IMG/VR virus record: IMGVR_UViG_3300006917_000089 | Coordinates: 1-31,778 of that record | Strand: one strand, 5' to 3' | Origin: a virus | DNA: 31,778 nt | Part shown: positions 1 through 7,197 of the stretch, one piece after another | How the letters are laid out: each line of letters begins with the position of its first letter | How positions within the stretch are numbered: position 1 is the stretch's first letter | Position numbers and translations under genes: made by a program | Notes under the pieces: generated by a model | Told to the model about the DNA's origin: nothing | Database searches by the model: none | What the model saw: the letters and a program-made list of their open reading frames with translations, nothing else

Positions 1-1
1 G

Positions 2-1216
2 ATTCAGGCCAGCATCGACCGCGAAGTTCGGCTGAACAAGGCGACCGTCACGGCTGACGAGGCAGACCAGTCGGCCGGCCGGCGCTCGGCGCCGTCTCAG
101 CCCGCGCATCGTGGCGGCGCTCCGGTGCAGCACGCGTCCGGCAAGGACCAGGAAATGGCGCTCCGCGGATGGTTGCTGCATGGCGCAGAAGAAGCCGAAG
201 TCAGGGACGAGCACCGGGACGCAGCGAAGCGCTGCGGCATCAACATCGGCAGCAAGACGATCTCGATGCGTCTGCCGAAACACGCGCTGCGCTCGCTGGC
301 GCCCGCGGACGTGGCGGAATGGGAGAAGCGCGCGGCCATCGGCGTCGGGTCGGGTTCGATCGGCGGCTACTCAGTGGCTGATTCGCCGATGGGCGCACTC
401 GAAAAGGCGCTGCTCGAGTTCGGCGGGATGCGTCAGGTGTCCACTGTCATCCGCACCGATAGCGGGTCTGACATGCCGATTCCGACCTCGGACGACACGT
501 CCAACAAGGGCGCGATCCTCGCGGAGAATACACAGGTATCCGAGGTGGACATCACCTTCGGCCAGCTGGTGCTCCAGGCTTACAAATACTCGAGCAAGAG
601 CGTGTTGGTCGCGGTCGAGTTCCTGCAGGATACGTCGATCGGCGCGGCCGACTTCATCGGTCGTGCGCTCGGCGAGCGCATCGCCCGTATCCAGAATGAC
701 CATTTCACGACCGGCACCGGCTCGAGCCAGCCCAATGGCCTCGTGACCGCGGCGACATCTTCGAGCGTGACGTTCTCCGGAACGGCCACGGTCACCTACG
801 ACAACCTGGTCGATCTGGTGCATTCGGTCGATCCGGCCTACCGCATGAACGGCCGGTTCATGTTCCACGACGGCGCCTTGAAGATGCTGAAGAAGGTCAA
901 GGTGCTCCAGTATTCTGGCGATACGGTAGGTGCGCCACTGTGGCAGCCGTCGATGGTGGCCGGTCAGCCGGATCTCGTGCTGGGCTTCCCCTACGTCATT
1001 AACCAGTCGATGACCACGCCGGCCACGTCGGTCAAGTCGATCCTGTTCGGCGACCTGTCGAAATACATCATCCGCGACTGCCGTGATATCACGCTGGTCC
1101 GGCTGGATGAGCGCTACGCCGACTATCACCAGGTGGGCTTCCTGGCCTTCGCGCGGTCGGACGGTGACTTGCTCGACGCCGGCACGCATCCAGTGAAATA
1201 CGGAACGCAGGCATAA
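2..1216 (+). CDS. HK97-fold major capsid protein (5' end cut by window)
   Basis: The frame is open from base 2 to the TAA at 1214-1216, giving about 404 visible residues with no start in the window, so the gene begins further left. A GTG at 125 is in frame but has charged, coil-like sequence before it, as in an HK97 delta/scaffold domain. The body reads like phage HK97-type capsid proteins: a GSGSIGGYSV stretch, then VSTVIRTDSGSDMPIPTSDD, an ENTQVSE segment resembling the E-loop region, and a long P-domain with ERIARIQNDHF and GTGSSQPNGL, the last being a very common capsid motif. The C-terminal part (DERYADYHQVGFLAFARSDG) also matches the family. It forms the icosahedral shell, probably after cleavage by a protease encoded to the left. 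It is followed by a hairpin and more head genes. Confidence 0.93.
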   Translation: MQASIDREVRLNKATVTADEADQSAGRRSAPSQPAHRGGAPVQHASGKDQEMALRGWLLHGAEEAEVRDEHRDAAKRCGINIGSKTISMRLPKHALRSLAPADVAEWEKRAAIGVGSGSIGGYSVADSPMGALEKALLEFGGMRQVSTVIRTDSGSDMPIPTSDDTSNKGAILAENTQVSEVDITFGQLVLQAYKYSSKSVLVAVEFLQDTSIGAADFIGRALGERIARIQNDHFTTGTGSSQPNGLVTAATSSSVTFSGTATVTYDNLVDLVHSVDPAYRMNGRFMFHDGALKMLKKVKVLQYSGDTVGAPLWQPSMVAGQPDLVLGFPYVINQSMTTPATSVKSILFGDLSKYIIRDCRDITLVRLDERYADYHQVGFLAFARSDGDLLDAGTHPVKYGTQA

Positions 1217-1226
1217 CACGGCAAAC

Positions 1227-1267
1227 GCGCGAGAGGGTCAGTATCGGCTCTCTCGCGCTGCCTTTTC
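1227..1267 (+). terminator. Hairpin after the capsid gene, probable intrinsic (partial) terminator
   Basis: A perfect 9-bp inverted repeat, GCGCGAGAG at 1227-1235 and CTCTCGCGC at 1250-1258, flanks a 14-nt loop and is followed by TGCCTTTTC with four T. It lies in the only sizeable gap in the head operon, directly after the capsid stop. Phages often place a leaky terminator or RNA-stabilising hairpin here to give capsid mRNA in excess over downstream genes; that role is inferred. Confidence 0.6.
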
Positions 1268-1285
1268 ACTCGAAGGAGACTTGCT

Positions 1286-1738
1286 GTGTTTATTACCGAT
1301 TACGCTAATCCGATTCAGGTCGCGACCGTGGCCGCTGGCGCCGCGGCGCAGACTGCCATCAGTTGCACGGCCGTCAACATGACAGGCTTCGATGGCTGTC
1401 TGTTTCTTGTGCCATTCGGCGCGATCGTCAGTGGTGCCGCCACGTCGATCAAGCTGACGCAGTGCGATACGGTCGGCGGGTCTTACGCGGACCTGACCGG
1501 CACGTCGCAGACCGTTGGCGACACGGACGATAATAAGACGTTCGTCGTTGACATTCAGCAGCCGGTCGAGCAGTTCTTGAAGCTGGAGATTTCTCGGGCG
1601 ACGCAGGATGCGACGGTCGGAGCGGTCATTGCGATTCCGTATCACAAGTCATCGCGCGGGACCGTGCTGCCAGTCGCAGGCACGAACGCGATCGGTGGCG
1701 TCGAGCGCTTCACGGCGCCGGCGGAAGGCACAGCCTAA
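1286..1738 (+). CDS. Small head protein of unknown role (possible decoration protein)
   Basis: This encodes 150 residues from a GTG preceded by AAGGAG at about 1274-1279, a good ribosome binding site. The sequence is rich in Ala, Thr, Val and Gly, without charge clusters, signal peptide or membrane segment, and looks like a beta-rich structural protein (for example SIKLTQCDTVGGSYADLTGT, then FVVDIQQPVEQFLKLEI). Its position between the major capsid gene and the connector genes is where siphoviruses keep decoration, head-fibre or minor head proteins. I do not recognise a specific family, so only a head-associated role is inferred. Confidence 0.7.
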   Translation: MFITDYANPIQVATVAAGAAAQTAISCTAVNMTGFDGCLFLVPFGAIVSGAATSIKLTQCDTVGGSYADLTGTSQTVGDTDDNKTFVVDIQQPVEQFLKLEISRATQDATVGAVIAIPYHKSSRGTVLPVAGTNAIGGVERFTAPAEGTA

Positions 1739-1739
1739 C

Positions 1740-2000
1740 GTGCGTATTCGCATTCTGCAAATCCTTGACTCCGGCGTGGACGGCTATCCGTTCATGCCGG
1801 GGCAAGTGGTGAACGTGAAGAATCCTCCCCCGTGGATGCTCGGCTACCTCGATGGCGAGAAGGCCGAGCGTCTACCGGACGAGGAACCCGTCGAGGTAAT
1901 ACCGGTGGCAATCGTGGCCGAAGAGGTTGCGGTTGCTCCGGCAGTTCCGGAAGTCGCTGTCATCAAACGAGGCAAACGTGAACGCACACGTCGCGATTAG
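1740..2000 (+). CDS. Short hypothetical head-region protein
   Basis: It encodes 86 residues from a GTG at 1740, just after the previous stop at 1736-1738. The frame stays open upstream to 1608, but that part would lie inside the preceding gene, so the GTG is preferred. The N-terminal half (GVDGYPFMPGQVVNVKNPP, then GYLDGEKAERLPDEEPVEV) reads like a compact beta domain. The second half is a Val/Ala/Glu/Pro stretch ending in a basic tail, KRGKRERTRRD. Similar short MPGQ-type proteins sit between capsid and connector genes in many phages. It overlaps the next gene by 23 bp. Function unknown. Confidence 0.65.
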   Translation: MRIRILQILDSGVDGYPFMPGQVVNVKNPPPWMLGYLDGEKAERLPDEEPVEVIPVAIVAEEVAVAPAVPEVAVIKRGKRERTRRD

Positions 2001-2580
2001 TGCGGTCCTGGTGACGGCTCCGACCTCTGAGCCGGTGACGCCGGAAGAGGCAAAGGCGCAGGCGCGCATCACGGGCGCGGATAGTGACGACCTCATCGCG
2101 AGCTACATCAAGACGGCGCGCGAAGAGGCTGAGGACTATCTGAACTACGGACTCTTGACGCAGACATGGCGCGCGGACCTGTCCGAGTTTGCCGAGGTGA
2201 TCCCGCTACCGCGTGCGATGAAGCTGCAAAGCATCACGCATGTGAAGTATTACGACTCAGACGGCACGCTACAGACGCTCTCGAGCACCTACTACGAGAC
2301 GGACACGGTATCGCGTCCGGCGCGGCTGGTGCGGGCGGCTGATATGTCCTGGCCATCGCTGCAGGCGGATCGACGCATCGGGCGCGTGCAGATCACGTAT
2401 GTCATCGGGTGGAGCTCCGCGGCGCTGGTGCCGGAACGCATCAAGAACGGCATCAAGATGTTCGTCTCCTATCTCGATGCGGATCGCGACGGCATGGACG
2501 TGCAGGCATCTGCGGCGCGTGTCTCAGCTGAGCGATGCTGGTCCGATCGGCTCTATGAACTGCCGGTGCTATGCGAGTAG
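1978..2580 (+). CDS. Head-tail connector protein (HK97 gp6 / YqbG-like)
   Basis: This encodes 200 residues from a GTG at 1978 with GAGG upstream; an earlier ATG at 1927 is in frame but deep inside the previous gene. The protein has the head-tail connector signature: PVTPEEAKAQARI at the N-terminus, then DDLIASYIKTAREEAEDYLNYGLLTQTW, followed by a two-strand region with PLPRAMKLQSITHVKYYDSDG, and late helices with ERIKNGIKMFVSYLDADRDG. Members form a 12- or 13-subunit ring below the portal. The neighbouring capsid and head-closure genes support this assignment. Confidence 0.88.
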   Translation: MNAHVAISAVLVTAPTSEPVTPEEAKAQARITGADSDDLIASYIKTAREEAEDYLNYGLLTQTWRADLSEFAEVIPLPRAMKLQSITHVKYYDSDGTLQTLSSTYYETDTVSRPARLVRAADMSWPSLQADRRIGRVQITYVIGWSSAALVPERIKNGIKMFVSYLDADRDGMDVQASAARVSAERCWSDRLYELPVLCE

Positions 2581-2888
2581 GGCGCTTCGCGAAATGCGTG
2601 CGGTTGTCACGGTCGCCGCAGACGAGCGGTGATAGCGACGGGTATTTCGAGGACCTGTCGCCGCCTGACTGGTGGTGTGCGATGCAGGCGCAAGGGCCAA
2701 CCGGAGAAGGCCGCGGGATGGAGTTCCTGATTACGGGTCGCTGGCATCCACAGATCACGATGGACACGCGGATTGTCTACAGCGATCCGGTGCTGAAGCG
2801 CGACCGGCAATTCTTCGTGCGGTCGTATCAGAACGTCGATGAACGCAACAAGGAACTGCAGTTGATTTGCGAGGAAGTGACGCCGTGA
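2571..2888 (+). CDS. Head closure / head-tail adaptor protein (SPP1 gp16-like)
   Basis: It encodes 105 residues and overlaps the connector gene by 10 bp. The sequence follows the phage head-tail joining pattern: a short RVGRFAKCVRLSR start, a loop with a WWCAM segment, a central strand EFLITGRWHPQITMDTRIVY, and a C-terminal strand FFVRSYQNVDERNKELQLIC. In this family the protein caps the connector ring and docks the tail. The order connector, closure, gp10-like protein is the standard siphovirus order. Confidence 0.83.
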   Translation: MRVGRFAKCVRLSRSPQTSGDSDGYFEDLSPPDWWCAMQAQGPTGEGRGMEFLITGRWHPQITMDTRIVYSDPVLKRDRQFFVRSYQNVDERNKELQLICEEVTP

Positions 2889-3304
2889 GCGTGCGGCTAA
2901 CGTTCAACGGACTCGACCAGTTTCGGCGCGCATTGCAGCAAGCGCCAGAGGAACTGCGTCGAGAGGCTGACGAGGTGATTCGCGAGACGGCTGCGGACGC
3001 GGCACGGTCAGTTGAGTCAGGCTATCCAGAAGGTCCGACGGGCAACCTCAAGCGCGGCGTGACGATGCAGCACAACTCGTCCAAGTTCGGCACGGTGGGC
3101 GTGGTGCGGAGTCGGGCGAAGCACGCCAGTATCTTTGAGCGCGGCACGGTGCAGAGGCAGACGCGACGCGGTGCGAATCGTGGGTCGATGCCGCAACCGC
3201 CAGAAGCGCAGCGCGCGATTCCGAAGTTCGTCAGGGCGAGACAGCGCATGATGTCGTCACTCATTGAGATTGTGCGGCAAGCCGGGTTCCAGGTGGACGC
3301 ATGA
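2885..3304 (+). CDS. HK97 gp10-like tail completion protein
   Basis: It encodes 139 residues from a GTG at 2885 that overlaps the previous stop as GTGA; the in-frame ATG at 2867 lies inside the previous gene. The N-terminus (LTFNGLDQFRRALQQAPEEL) and the central segment with GYPEGPTGNLKRG, then HASIFERGTVQRQTR, match the HK97 gp10 family, which has a conserved Y-P-TG-L(K/R)-S/G core and an (A/F)-E-GT motif. Members act at the head-tail joint or as tail terminators. In related phages the tail terminator and tail tube follow directly; here an unrelated three-gene cassette is interposed. Confidence 0.87.
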   Translation: MSVRLTFNGLDQFRRALQQAPEELRREADEVIRETAADAARSVESGYPEGPTGNLKRGVTMQHNSSKFGTVGVVRSRAKHASIFERGTVQRQTRRGANRGSMPQPPEAQRAIPKFVRARQRMMSSLIEIVRQAGFQVDA

Positions 3305-3855
3305 CGCCGTTCATCACGTTCTATACGCCGACGTATCGCCGGCCGCAAGCGCTCGCGCGCAACCTTGCCAGTGTGCAGGCGCAGACATGCGTGCGGGACA
3401 TCGAGCAGATCGTGATCCCGGATCATGTCGGGCTGGGCGTCGGCGGCATGTTCTCGCGCGTGCCCGACTATGCCGGCGCGGTGCATGGGCGGTATGTCGC
3501 ATTTCTCTGCGATGACGATGTGCTGGCTGGGCCGTCGGTGGTCGCAGAACTGCAGGGCGCGGCAGAAGCCGAAGGCTATCCAGAACTACTGGTTGTCCAG
3601 ACGAACAAGGGCGGCGCGGTGTGGCCGTCTGGTGACGCCTGGCCGCCTCGCATGGGCAGCATCGACCTGAATTGTGCAGTCGTCCGCCGAGATGTGTGGC
3701 TGGCGCATGTGCAGCATTACGGGCATCGGTATGAGGGCGACTACGATTTCATGCACGCGCTGTGGGTGTCGGGCGTCTATGCGGTGCCGGTAGACCTGCT
3801 GTTGACGATTGGCGCGGTGAGTCGCGGTGTCGCGGAGGTGGCGTGTGTGGATTGA
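3301..3855 (+). CDS. GT-A (family 2-like) glycosyltransferase, short form
   Basis: This encodes 184 residues and overlaps the gp10-like stop by ATGA. It starts with PFITFYTPTYRRPQALARNL, the classic family-2 opening (strand, T-P-T-R, then a helix), continues with VGGMFSRVPDYAGAVHGRY, and has the metal/nucleotide-sugar motif at residues 71-73 (DDD in CDDDVLAG). A later GDYDFMHALW provides acidic residues in the place of the catalytic base. No membrane segment is seen, so it should be cytosolic. It forms a tight cassette with the radical SAM and GT-B genes that follow. Donor and acceptor are unknown; a virion protein, host envelope or nucleic acid are possible acceptors. Confidence 0.8.
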   Translation: MTPFITFYTPTYRRPQALARNLASVQAQTCVRDIEQIVIPDHVGLGVGGMFSRVPDYAGAVHGRYVAFLCDDDVLAGPSVVAELQGAAEAEGYPELLVVQTNKGGAVWPSGDAWPPRMGSIDLNCAVVRRDVWLAHVQHYGHRYEGDYDFMHALWVSGVYAVPVDLLLTIGAVSRGVAEVACVD

Positions 3856-4906
3856 TCCGCGCGCCAAGACGCTGCGGCATATCGACCGGATTGCCGCATG
3901 GGACCGCGGCGAGTCGCCCGCGCCTGTGACGGTCGAATGGGATCTTTCGAATCGGTGCGTCTTGGGGTGCCAGGATTGCCACTTCGCGCACACGCACATC
4001 AAAGGGCCGTGGGCGGTTCGGGCGCGGCGGTTGCCGATGGCGTTTGAGTCTACGGGGGATCTCGCAGATGTCGCAGTGGTGCGGCGGACGCTGGATGAGT
4101 TCTCGACGTGCGGCGTGCGGTCGATTGTCTGGAGCGGTGGCGGGGAGCCAACGACTCATCCGCATTGGCTCGCGTGTGTGGAACATGCCGCGGCGGTTGG
4201 GCTCGAGCAGGGGATGTATACCTGCGGAGGGCTGCTGACGACAGAGACAGGGCGACGGCTCGCGCAGTTGGCATCATGGGTGGTCGTCTCGCTCGATGCG
4301 CCGGACGGGGCATCCTACGCGGCGGAAAAGGGTGTGCCGGCGGCACGGTTTGAGGCGGCGTGCGACGGACTGCGGTCGCTGGTTGGGCATAGGGCTGTGG
4401 TCGGGGCGTCGTTTCTTCTGCACGGCGAGAACGTGGAGCGCGCTCCGGAGATGCTGATGCTTGGGCGTCGGCTCGGGGCGACGTATACGACGTTTCGGCC
4501 GGCTGTGCGGACAGCTGCGGATCATCCGTCGGTATGCGTGGATGAGCGCTCGTGGATTTGGACTGAGCTTGACGACCTGGCGCTGATCGCCGGGGAGCCG
4601 GATGTCGAGATGGATCTGGCTCGGTTTGCGAACTATGCCGCGTGGCGTGAGCACGGGTATACGGACTGCCACGGCATTCAACTGCACACGACGATCACGC
4701 CTGACGGGCGGGTCTGGGTCTGTCCGCAACGGCGCGGGGTCACGGCGATCGGGGATGTGTCGCGCGAGTCGTTCGCGGCTGTCTGGGCGCGGCATCCGCG
4801 CACGTATCGCGTGGATGATGGGTGCCGGGCGCTGTGTCGGCTACATCCGGTCAATGAGACGCTGGCCGGTGTGCGAGCGCATCGTGTGCATGAGGCGTTT
4901 GTATGA
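3845..4906 (+). CDS. Radical SAM enzyme with C-terminal SPASM/twitch-like cysteines
   Basis: I prefer the GTG at 3845, which has GGAGG at 3834-3838 six bases upstream; a GTG at 3827 would add six residues. The 353-residue protein has the radical SAM cluster CX3CX2C at C38, C42 and C45 (NRCVLGCQDCHFAH), the SAM-binding GGGEP at 98-102, and a beta-alpha pattern through the first 230 residues. The C-terminus carries four more cysteines at about 275, 293, 327 and 331, around ITPDGRVWVCPQ and GCRALCR. This resembles the twitch/SPASM domains that hold an auxiliary Fe-S cluster, usually in enzymes that modify peptides or carbohydrates. It overlaps the GT-A gene by 11 bp and the GT-B gene by 4 bp. 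The substrate cannot be read from the sequence. Confidence 0.87.
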   Translation: MWIDPRAKTLRHIDRIAAWDRGESPAPVTVEWDLSNRCVLGCQDCHFAHTHIKGPWAVRARRLPMAFESTGDLADVAVVRRTLDEFSTCGVRSIVWSGGGEPTTHPHWLACVEHAAAVGLEQGMYTCGGLLTTETGRRLAQLASWVVVSLDAPDGASYAAEKGVPAARFEAACDGLRSLVGHRAVVGASFLLHGENVERAPEMLMLGRRLGATYTTFRPAVRTAADHPSVCVDERSWIWTELDDLALIAGEPDVEMDLARFANYAAWREHGYTDCHGIQLHTTITPDGRVWVCPQRRGVTAIGDVSRESFAAVWARHPRTYRVDDGCRALCRLHPVNETLAGVRAHRVHEAFV

Positions 4907-5997
4907 AGGTGTTACTCGCGCATCCGGGCGCGTCCTGGTCTACCGCGGACGTATTCGACGGACTCAACTACGGACTGCAGCAACTCGGCGTTGAAGTGCA
5001 GCACTATCGGCTTGATACGCGGCTCGAAGCGAGCGCGAATGCGCTACATGCGCTGTGGCGCAAACGGAAGAAGGCACAACCAGATCTGCCGAAGCCGAAC
5101 AACGTCGATATTGTTTATCACGCTGGCGTCGGTATTGTGGAAGCGGCGCTGCGCTGGCAGCCGGATGTCGTGCTGATCGTGTCGGCGATGTTCCTGCATC
5201 CGGATGTCGTGCTGATGCTGAAGCGGGCCCGGCAACGGGTGTGTGTGCTGTTTACCGAATCGCCGTATGACCACGCCGAGGAGCTTAAGATCGCGGCGAT
5301 GGTCGATGGTTGTTGGACGAACGAGCGCGCGTGCCTCCCCGACTTCCGCGCGGTGAACCCGCGGAGCGGATATCTCGCGCATGGGTGGCATCCGCTCAAG
5401 CACGGGCCGCATCCATTGGACCTAGGCGTCGGGGTGCGGGCGCATGATGTCGTGTTTGTCGGGTCGTTCTTCCCTGAGCGGGTTGAGTTTTTCAACGCGA
5501 TCGACTGGACAGGGATTGACCTGGGCATCTACGGCACATGGAAAGGCTTGGGCCTGAAGAAGCAAGTTCGCGCGTGCTGCTACGGCGACCAGATTGAGAA
5601 CGTCTACGCGAGCGCGTTGTATCGTGCGGCGAAGATCGGGCTCAATCTCTATCGGACGCGTGGGAGTAAGCGTCTACCGTTGACGCACGCGGACGGCCGG
5701 CGACTGGTGCCGGAGTCGTTGAGTCCGCGCGCGTATGAGCTTGCGGCGTGTGGTGCGTTCTCGATCTCAGAGGCTCGCGCCGAGGTGTCGGAAGTGTTCG
5801 GCGAGCGTGTGCCGACGTTCTCGACGGCGGCGGAGGCGTCCGTCTTAATGCGGACGTGGTTACAGGATGACTCGGGCCGTCGTCAGATGGCGGCGGAATT
5901 GCCGGCCTGTGTGGCCGAGGCGTCGTGGGTGGAGCGGGCCAAAACCGTGGCCGGCGACCTCCAACGGCTCATGATGACTCAGCCAATCGCCGCCTAG
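4903..5997 (+). CDS. GT-B glycosyltransferase, CgeB-like
   Basis: This encodes 364 residues and starts by ATGA overlap with the radical SAM gene. The N-terminal Rossmann half begins MKVLLAHPGASWSTADVFDGL and includes QPDVVLIVSAMFLHPDVV and the FTESPYD segment. The C-terminal donor-binding half includes the VFVGSFFPERVEFF strand-turn and a late stretch (SLSPRAYELAACGAFSISEAR) that is very close to the CgeB/Glyco_trans_1-type E-rich donor site. Length and layout fit that family. It ends 23 bp before the tail tube gene. It probably works with the upstream GT-A and radical SAM enzymes on one glycan or glycosylated product. Confidence 0.82.
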   Translation: MKVLLAHPGASWSTADVFDGLNYGLQQLGVEVQHYRLDTRLEASANALHALWRKRKKAQPDLPKPNNVDIVYHAGVGIVEAALRWQPDVVLIVSAMFLHPDVVLMLKRARQRVCVLFTESPYDHAEELKIAAMVDGCWTNERACLPDFRAVNPRSGYLAHGWHPLKHGPHPLDLGVGVRAHDVVFVGSFFPERVEFFNAIDWTGIDLGIYGTWKGLGLKKQVRACCYGDQIENVYASALYRAAKIGLNLYRTRGSKRLPLTHADGRRLVPESLSPRAYELAACGAFSISEARAEVSEVFGERVPTFSTAAEASVLMRTWLQDDSGRRQMAAELPACVAEASWVERAKTVAGDLQRLMMTQPIAA

Positions 5998-6020
5998 CGC
6001 GGCAACAGGAGTAGACGACG

Positions 6021-6416
6021 ATGGCAGCATACGCAGGACGTAAGGGCGTCATTTACATGAGCACGACAGGCTCGGGCACTGCCTCGAGTGTGATCAAGCT
6101 CAATCAGTGGACGATCAACCGCACGACCGACAAGATCGAAGTGACGGCGTTCGGTGACTCAAACAAGACCTACGTGCAGGGTCTGCCTGACCTGCAGGGC
6201 ACATTCTCCGGGTTCTGGGATGAGACGGAAGCGAAGCCGTTTACGGGCGCGACCTCGAGCGATGGCGTGAAGCTCTACCTCTACCCGTCGAGCGATGCGC
6301 CGACGAAGTATTGGTATGGGCCGGCGTGGCTCGACCTCTCGATGGACACGGGCGTGTCGGCAGCGGTCACCATTTCCGGGGCGTTCGCGGCCAATGGTTC
6401 GTGGAGCTGGAACTAA
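6021..6416 (+). CDS. Major tail tube protein
   Basis: It encodes 131 residues from an ATG preceded by a GGAG ribosome binding site. The sequence has the tail-tube pattern of short strands: AYAGRKGVIYMSTTGSG, IKLNQWTINRTTDKIEVTAFGD, then GLPDLQGTFSGFWDE, a Tyr-rich LYLYPSSDAPTKYWYGPAWL, and a final VTISGAFAANGSWSW. The N-terminal W-T-I-x-R-x-D-x-I-E-V-T-x-F-G-D run is characteristic of phage tube subunits. Hexamers stack around the tape measure protein to form the tube. The next genes (chaperone, tape measure) support this. Confidence 0.85.
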   Translation: MAAYAGRKGVIYMSTTGSGTASSVIKLNQWTINRTTDKIEVTAFGDSNKTYVQGLPDLQGTFSGFWDETEAKPFTGATSSDGVKLYLYPSSDAPTKYWYGPAWLDLSMDTGVSAAVTISGAFAANGSWSWN

Positions 6417-6423
6417 CGACTAG

Positions 6424-6690
6424 ATGGGCACACTGACGATCAAGGGCCGGGACGCGTTGCTGCGGTGGGGCTATCACACGGCAGCGACGCTATCGGCGTA
6501 TGAGATGACCGGCACGGGTGCGACGGCGACGGTGACCGCGAAGGTCGTCAGCGCTGACAACTTCAAGCTCCAGCAGCAGGGCTTGACGTTTCGCATCCCG
6601 CGCCAGAATGGGCCGCATTGGGATTACGCGGTTCAGTCGCTGCATGTCGCAGATACGACCGTGACGGTCACGGTCTTTCTGCAGGAGTAA
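6424..6690 (+). CDS. Small protein between tail tube and chaperone, unknown
   Basis: It encodes 88 residues starting 7 bp after the tube gene. It is beta-rich with no cysteines or membrane segment: TLTIKGRDALLRWGYHT, then TATVTAKVVSADNFKLQQQG and a final DTTVTVTVFLQE. The pattern suggests a small structural domain, perhaps a tube-associated or Ig-like accessory protein. I cannot assign it to a family. It ends 4 bp before the chaperone gene, so it is certainly part of the tail operon. Confidence 0.68.
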   Translation: MGTLTIKGRDALLRWGYHTAATLSAYEMTGTGATATVTAKVVSADNFKLQQQGLTFRIPRQNGPHWDYAVQSLHVADTTVTVTVFLQE

Positions 6691-6694
6691 TCAC

Positions 6695-7096
6695 ATGGGA
6701 CGGAATCGGTTTGTGCAGCCGCGCACGGTGCGGCTCGACCTCTCGGACGGCGACTGGATCGACGTGAAGCAGGAACTGAACGCGGGCGAGTATCGCGCGA
6801 TCATGGCGAGACAAATGAAGTCGATGATCATGGGCGAGAAAACAGAGCTCGACCCGGCACAAGTCGGGCTCGCGAAGGTCGTCGAGTATGTCGTCGATTG
6901 GTCGTTTGAAGACGGTGGCAAGAAGGTGCCGGTCAGCGAAGCGGCCATCATCGCTCTTGATGCGGATTCGTTCAACGAGATCCGCGACGCGGTGGACAAG
7001 CACGAAGTCGCAGTTGAGGCGGCGATGGAAGCCCGAAAAAACGGGCGGGCTGGCGAGAAGGCATCCTCTCTGATCTCGCCATCTGTCGCTGGATGA
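6695..7096 (+). CDS. Tail assembly chaperone, short form (gpG-like)
   Basis: This encodes 133 residues. An N-terminal beta segment (VRLDLSDGDWIDVKQELNAGEYRAIM) is followed by acidic helices (DADSFNEIRDAVDKHEVAVEAAMEA). That layout, and the position between tube and tape measure genes, is typical of lambda gpG-type chaperones that coat the tape measure protein during assembly. Near its 3' end it carries the heptamer A AAA AAC in the right phase for -1 slippage, so a fraction of ribosomes should make a longer fused form. Confidence 0.8.
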   Translation: MGRNRFVQPRTVRLDLSDGDWIDVKQELNAGEYRAIMARQMKSMIMGEKTELDPAQVGLAKVVEYVVDWSFEDGGKKVPVSEAAIIALDADSFNEIRDAVDKHEVAVEAAMEARKNGRAGEKASSLISPSVAG

Positions 7097-7191
7097 CCTG
7101 GACGCTCGACGACGTGCAGACACTCCCGCGTGATGTGTATGGCATCCTCGTCGAAGAAATGAACAAGGCATCAGCCAAAGAGAGGCAGTAA
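6695..7191 (+). CDS. Tail assembly chaperone, -1 frameshift fusion (gpGT-like)
   Basis: Reading 6695-7042 in the first frame and re-reading base 7042 in the -1 frame gives about 165 residues. The added part begins RAGWREGILSDLAICRW and ends VYGILVEEMNKASAKERQ. The extension is open for 49 codons to the TAA at 7189-7191, just 6 bp before the tape measure start. Its W-x-x-x-V-x-x-L-P-x-x-V-Y-x-x-L-x-E-E-M-N pattern is typical of the T part of GT chaperones, which recruits the tail tube protein. An alternative is that an ATG at 7093, overlapping the short-form stop as ATGA, starts a separate 32-residue protein. The slippery site and hairpin favour frameshifting, but both could occur. Confidence 0.75.
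7036..7080 (+). promoter_or_regulatory. Programmed -1 ribosomal frameshift signal
   Basis: A perfect X XXY YYZ heptamer, A AAA AAC, occupies 7036-7042 in the zero frame of the chaperone gene (codons CGA, AAA, AAC). Nine bases after it a 7-bp perfect stem, GGCGAGA at 7052-7058 pairing with TCTCGCC at 7074-7080, encloses a 15-nt loop. This spacing and structure are standard for -1 signals in siphovirus tail chaperone genes. Confidence 0.82.
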
Positions 7192-7197
7192 CCACAC

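Noticed and set aside
371-1219. Long reverse-strand open frame (282 aa) opposite the capsid gene
   Set aside because: It is a shadow of the capsid codons: Arg/His-rich composition, no ribosome binding site and no recognisable protein pattern.
5421-5426. CCTAGG as a binding-site copy within the GT-B gene
   Set aside because: Isolated hexamer without the extended dyad; expected a few times by chance at this base composition.
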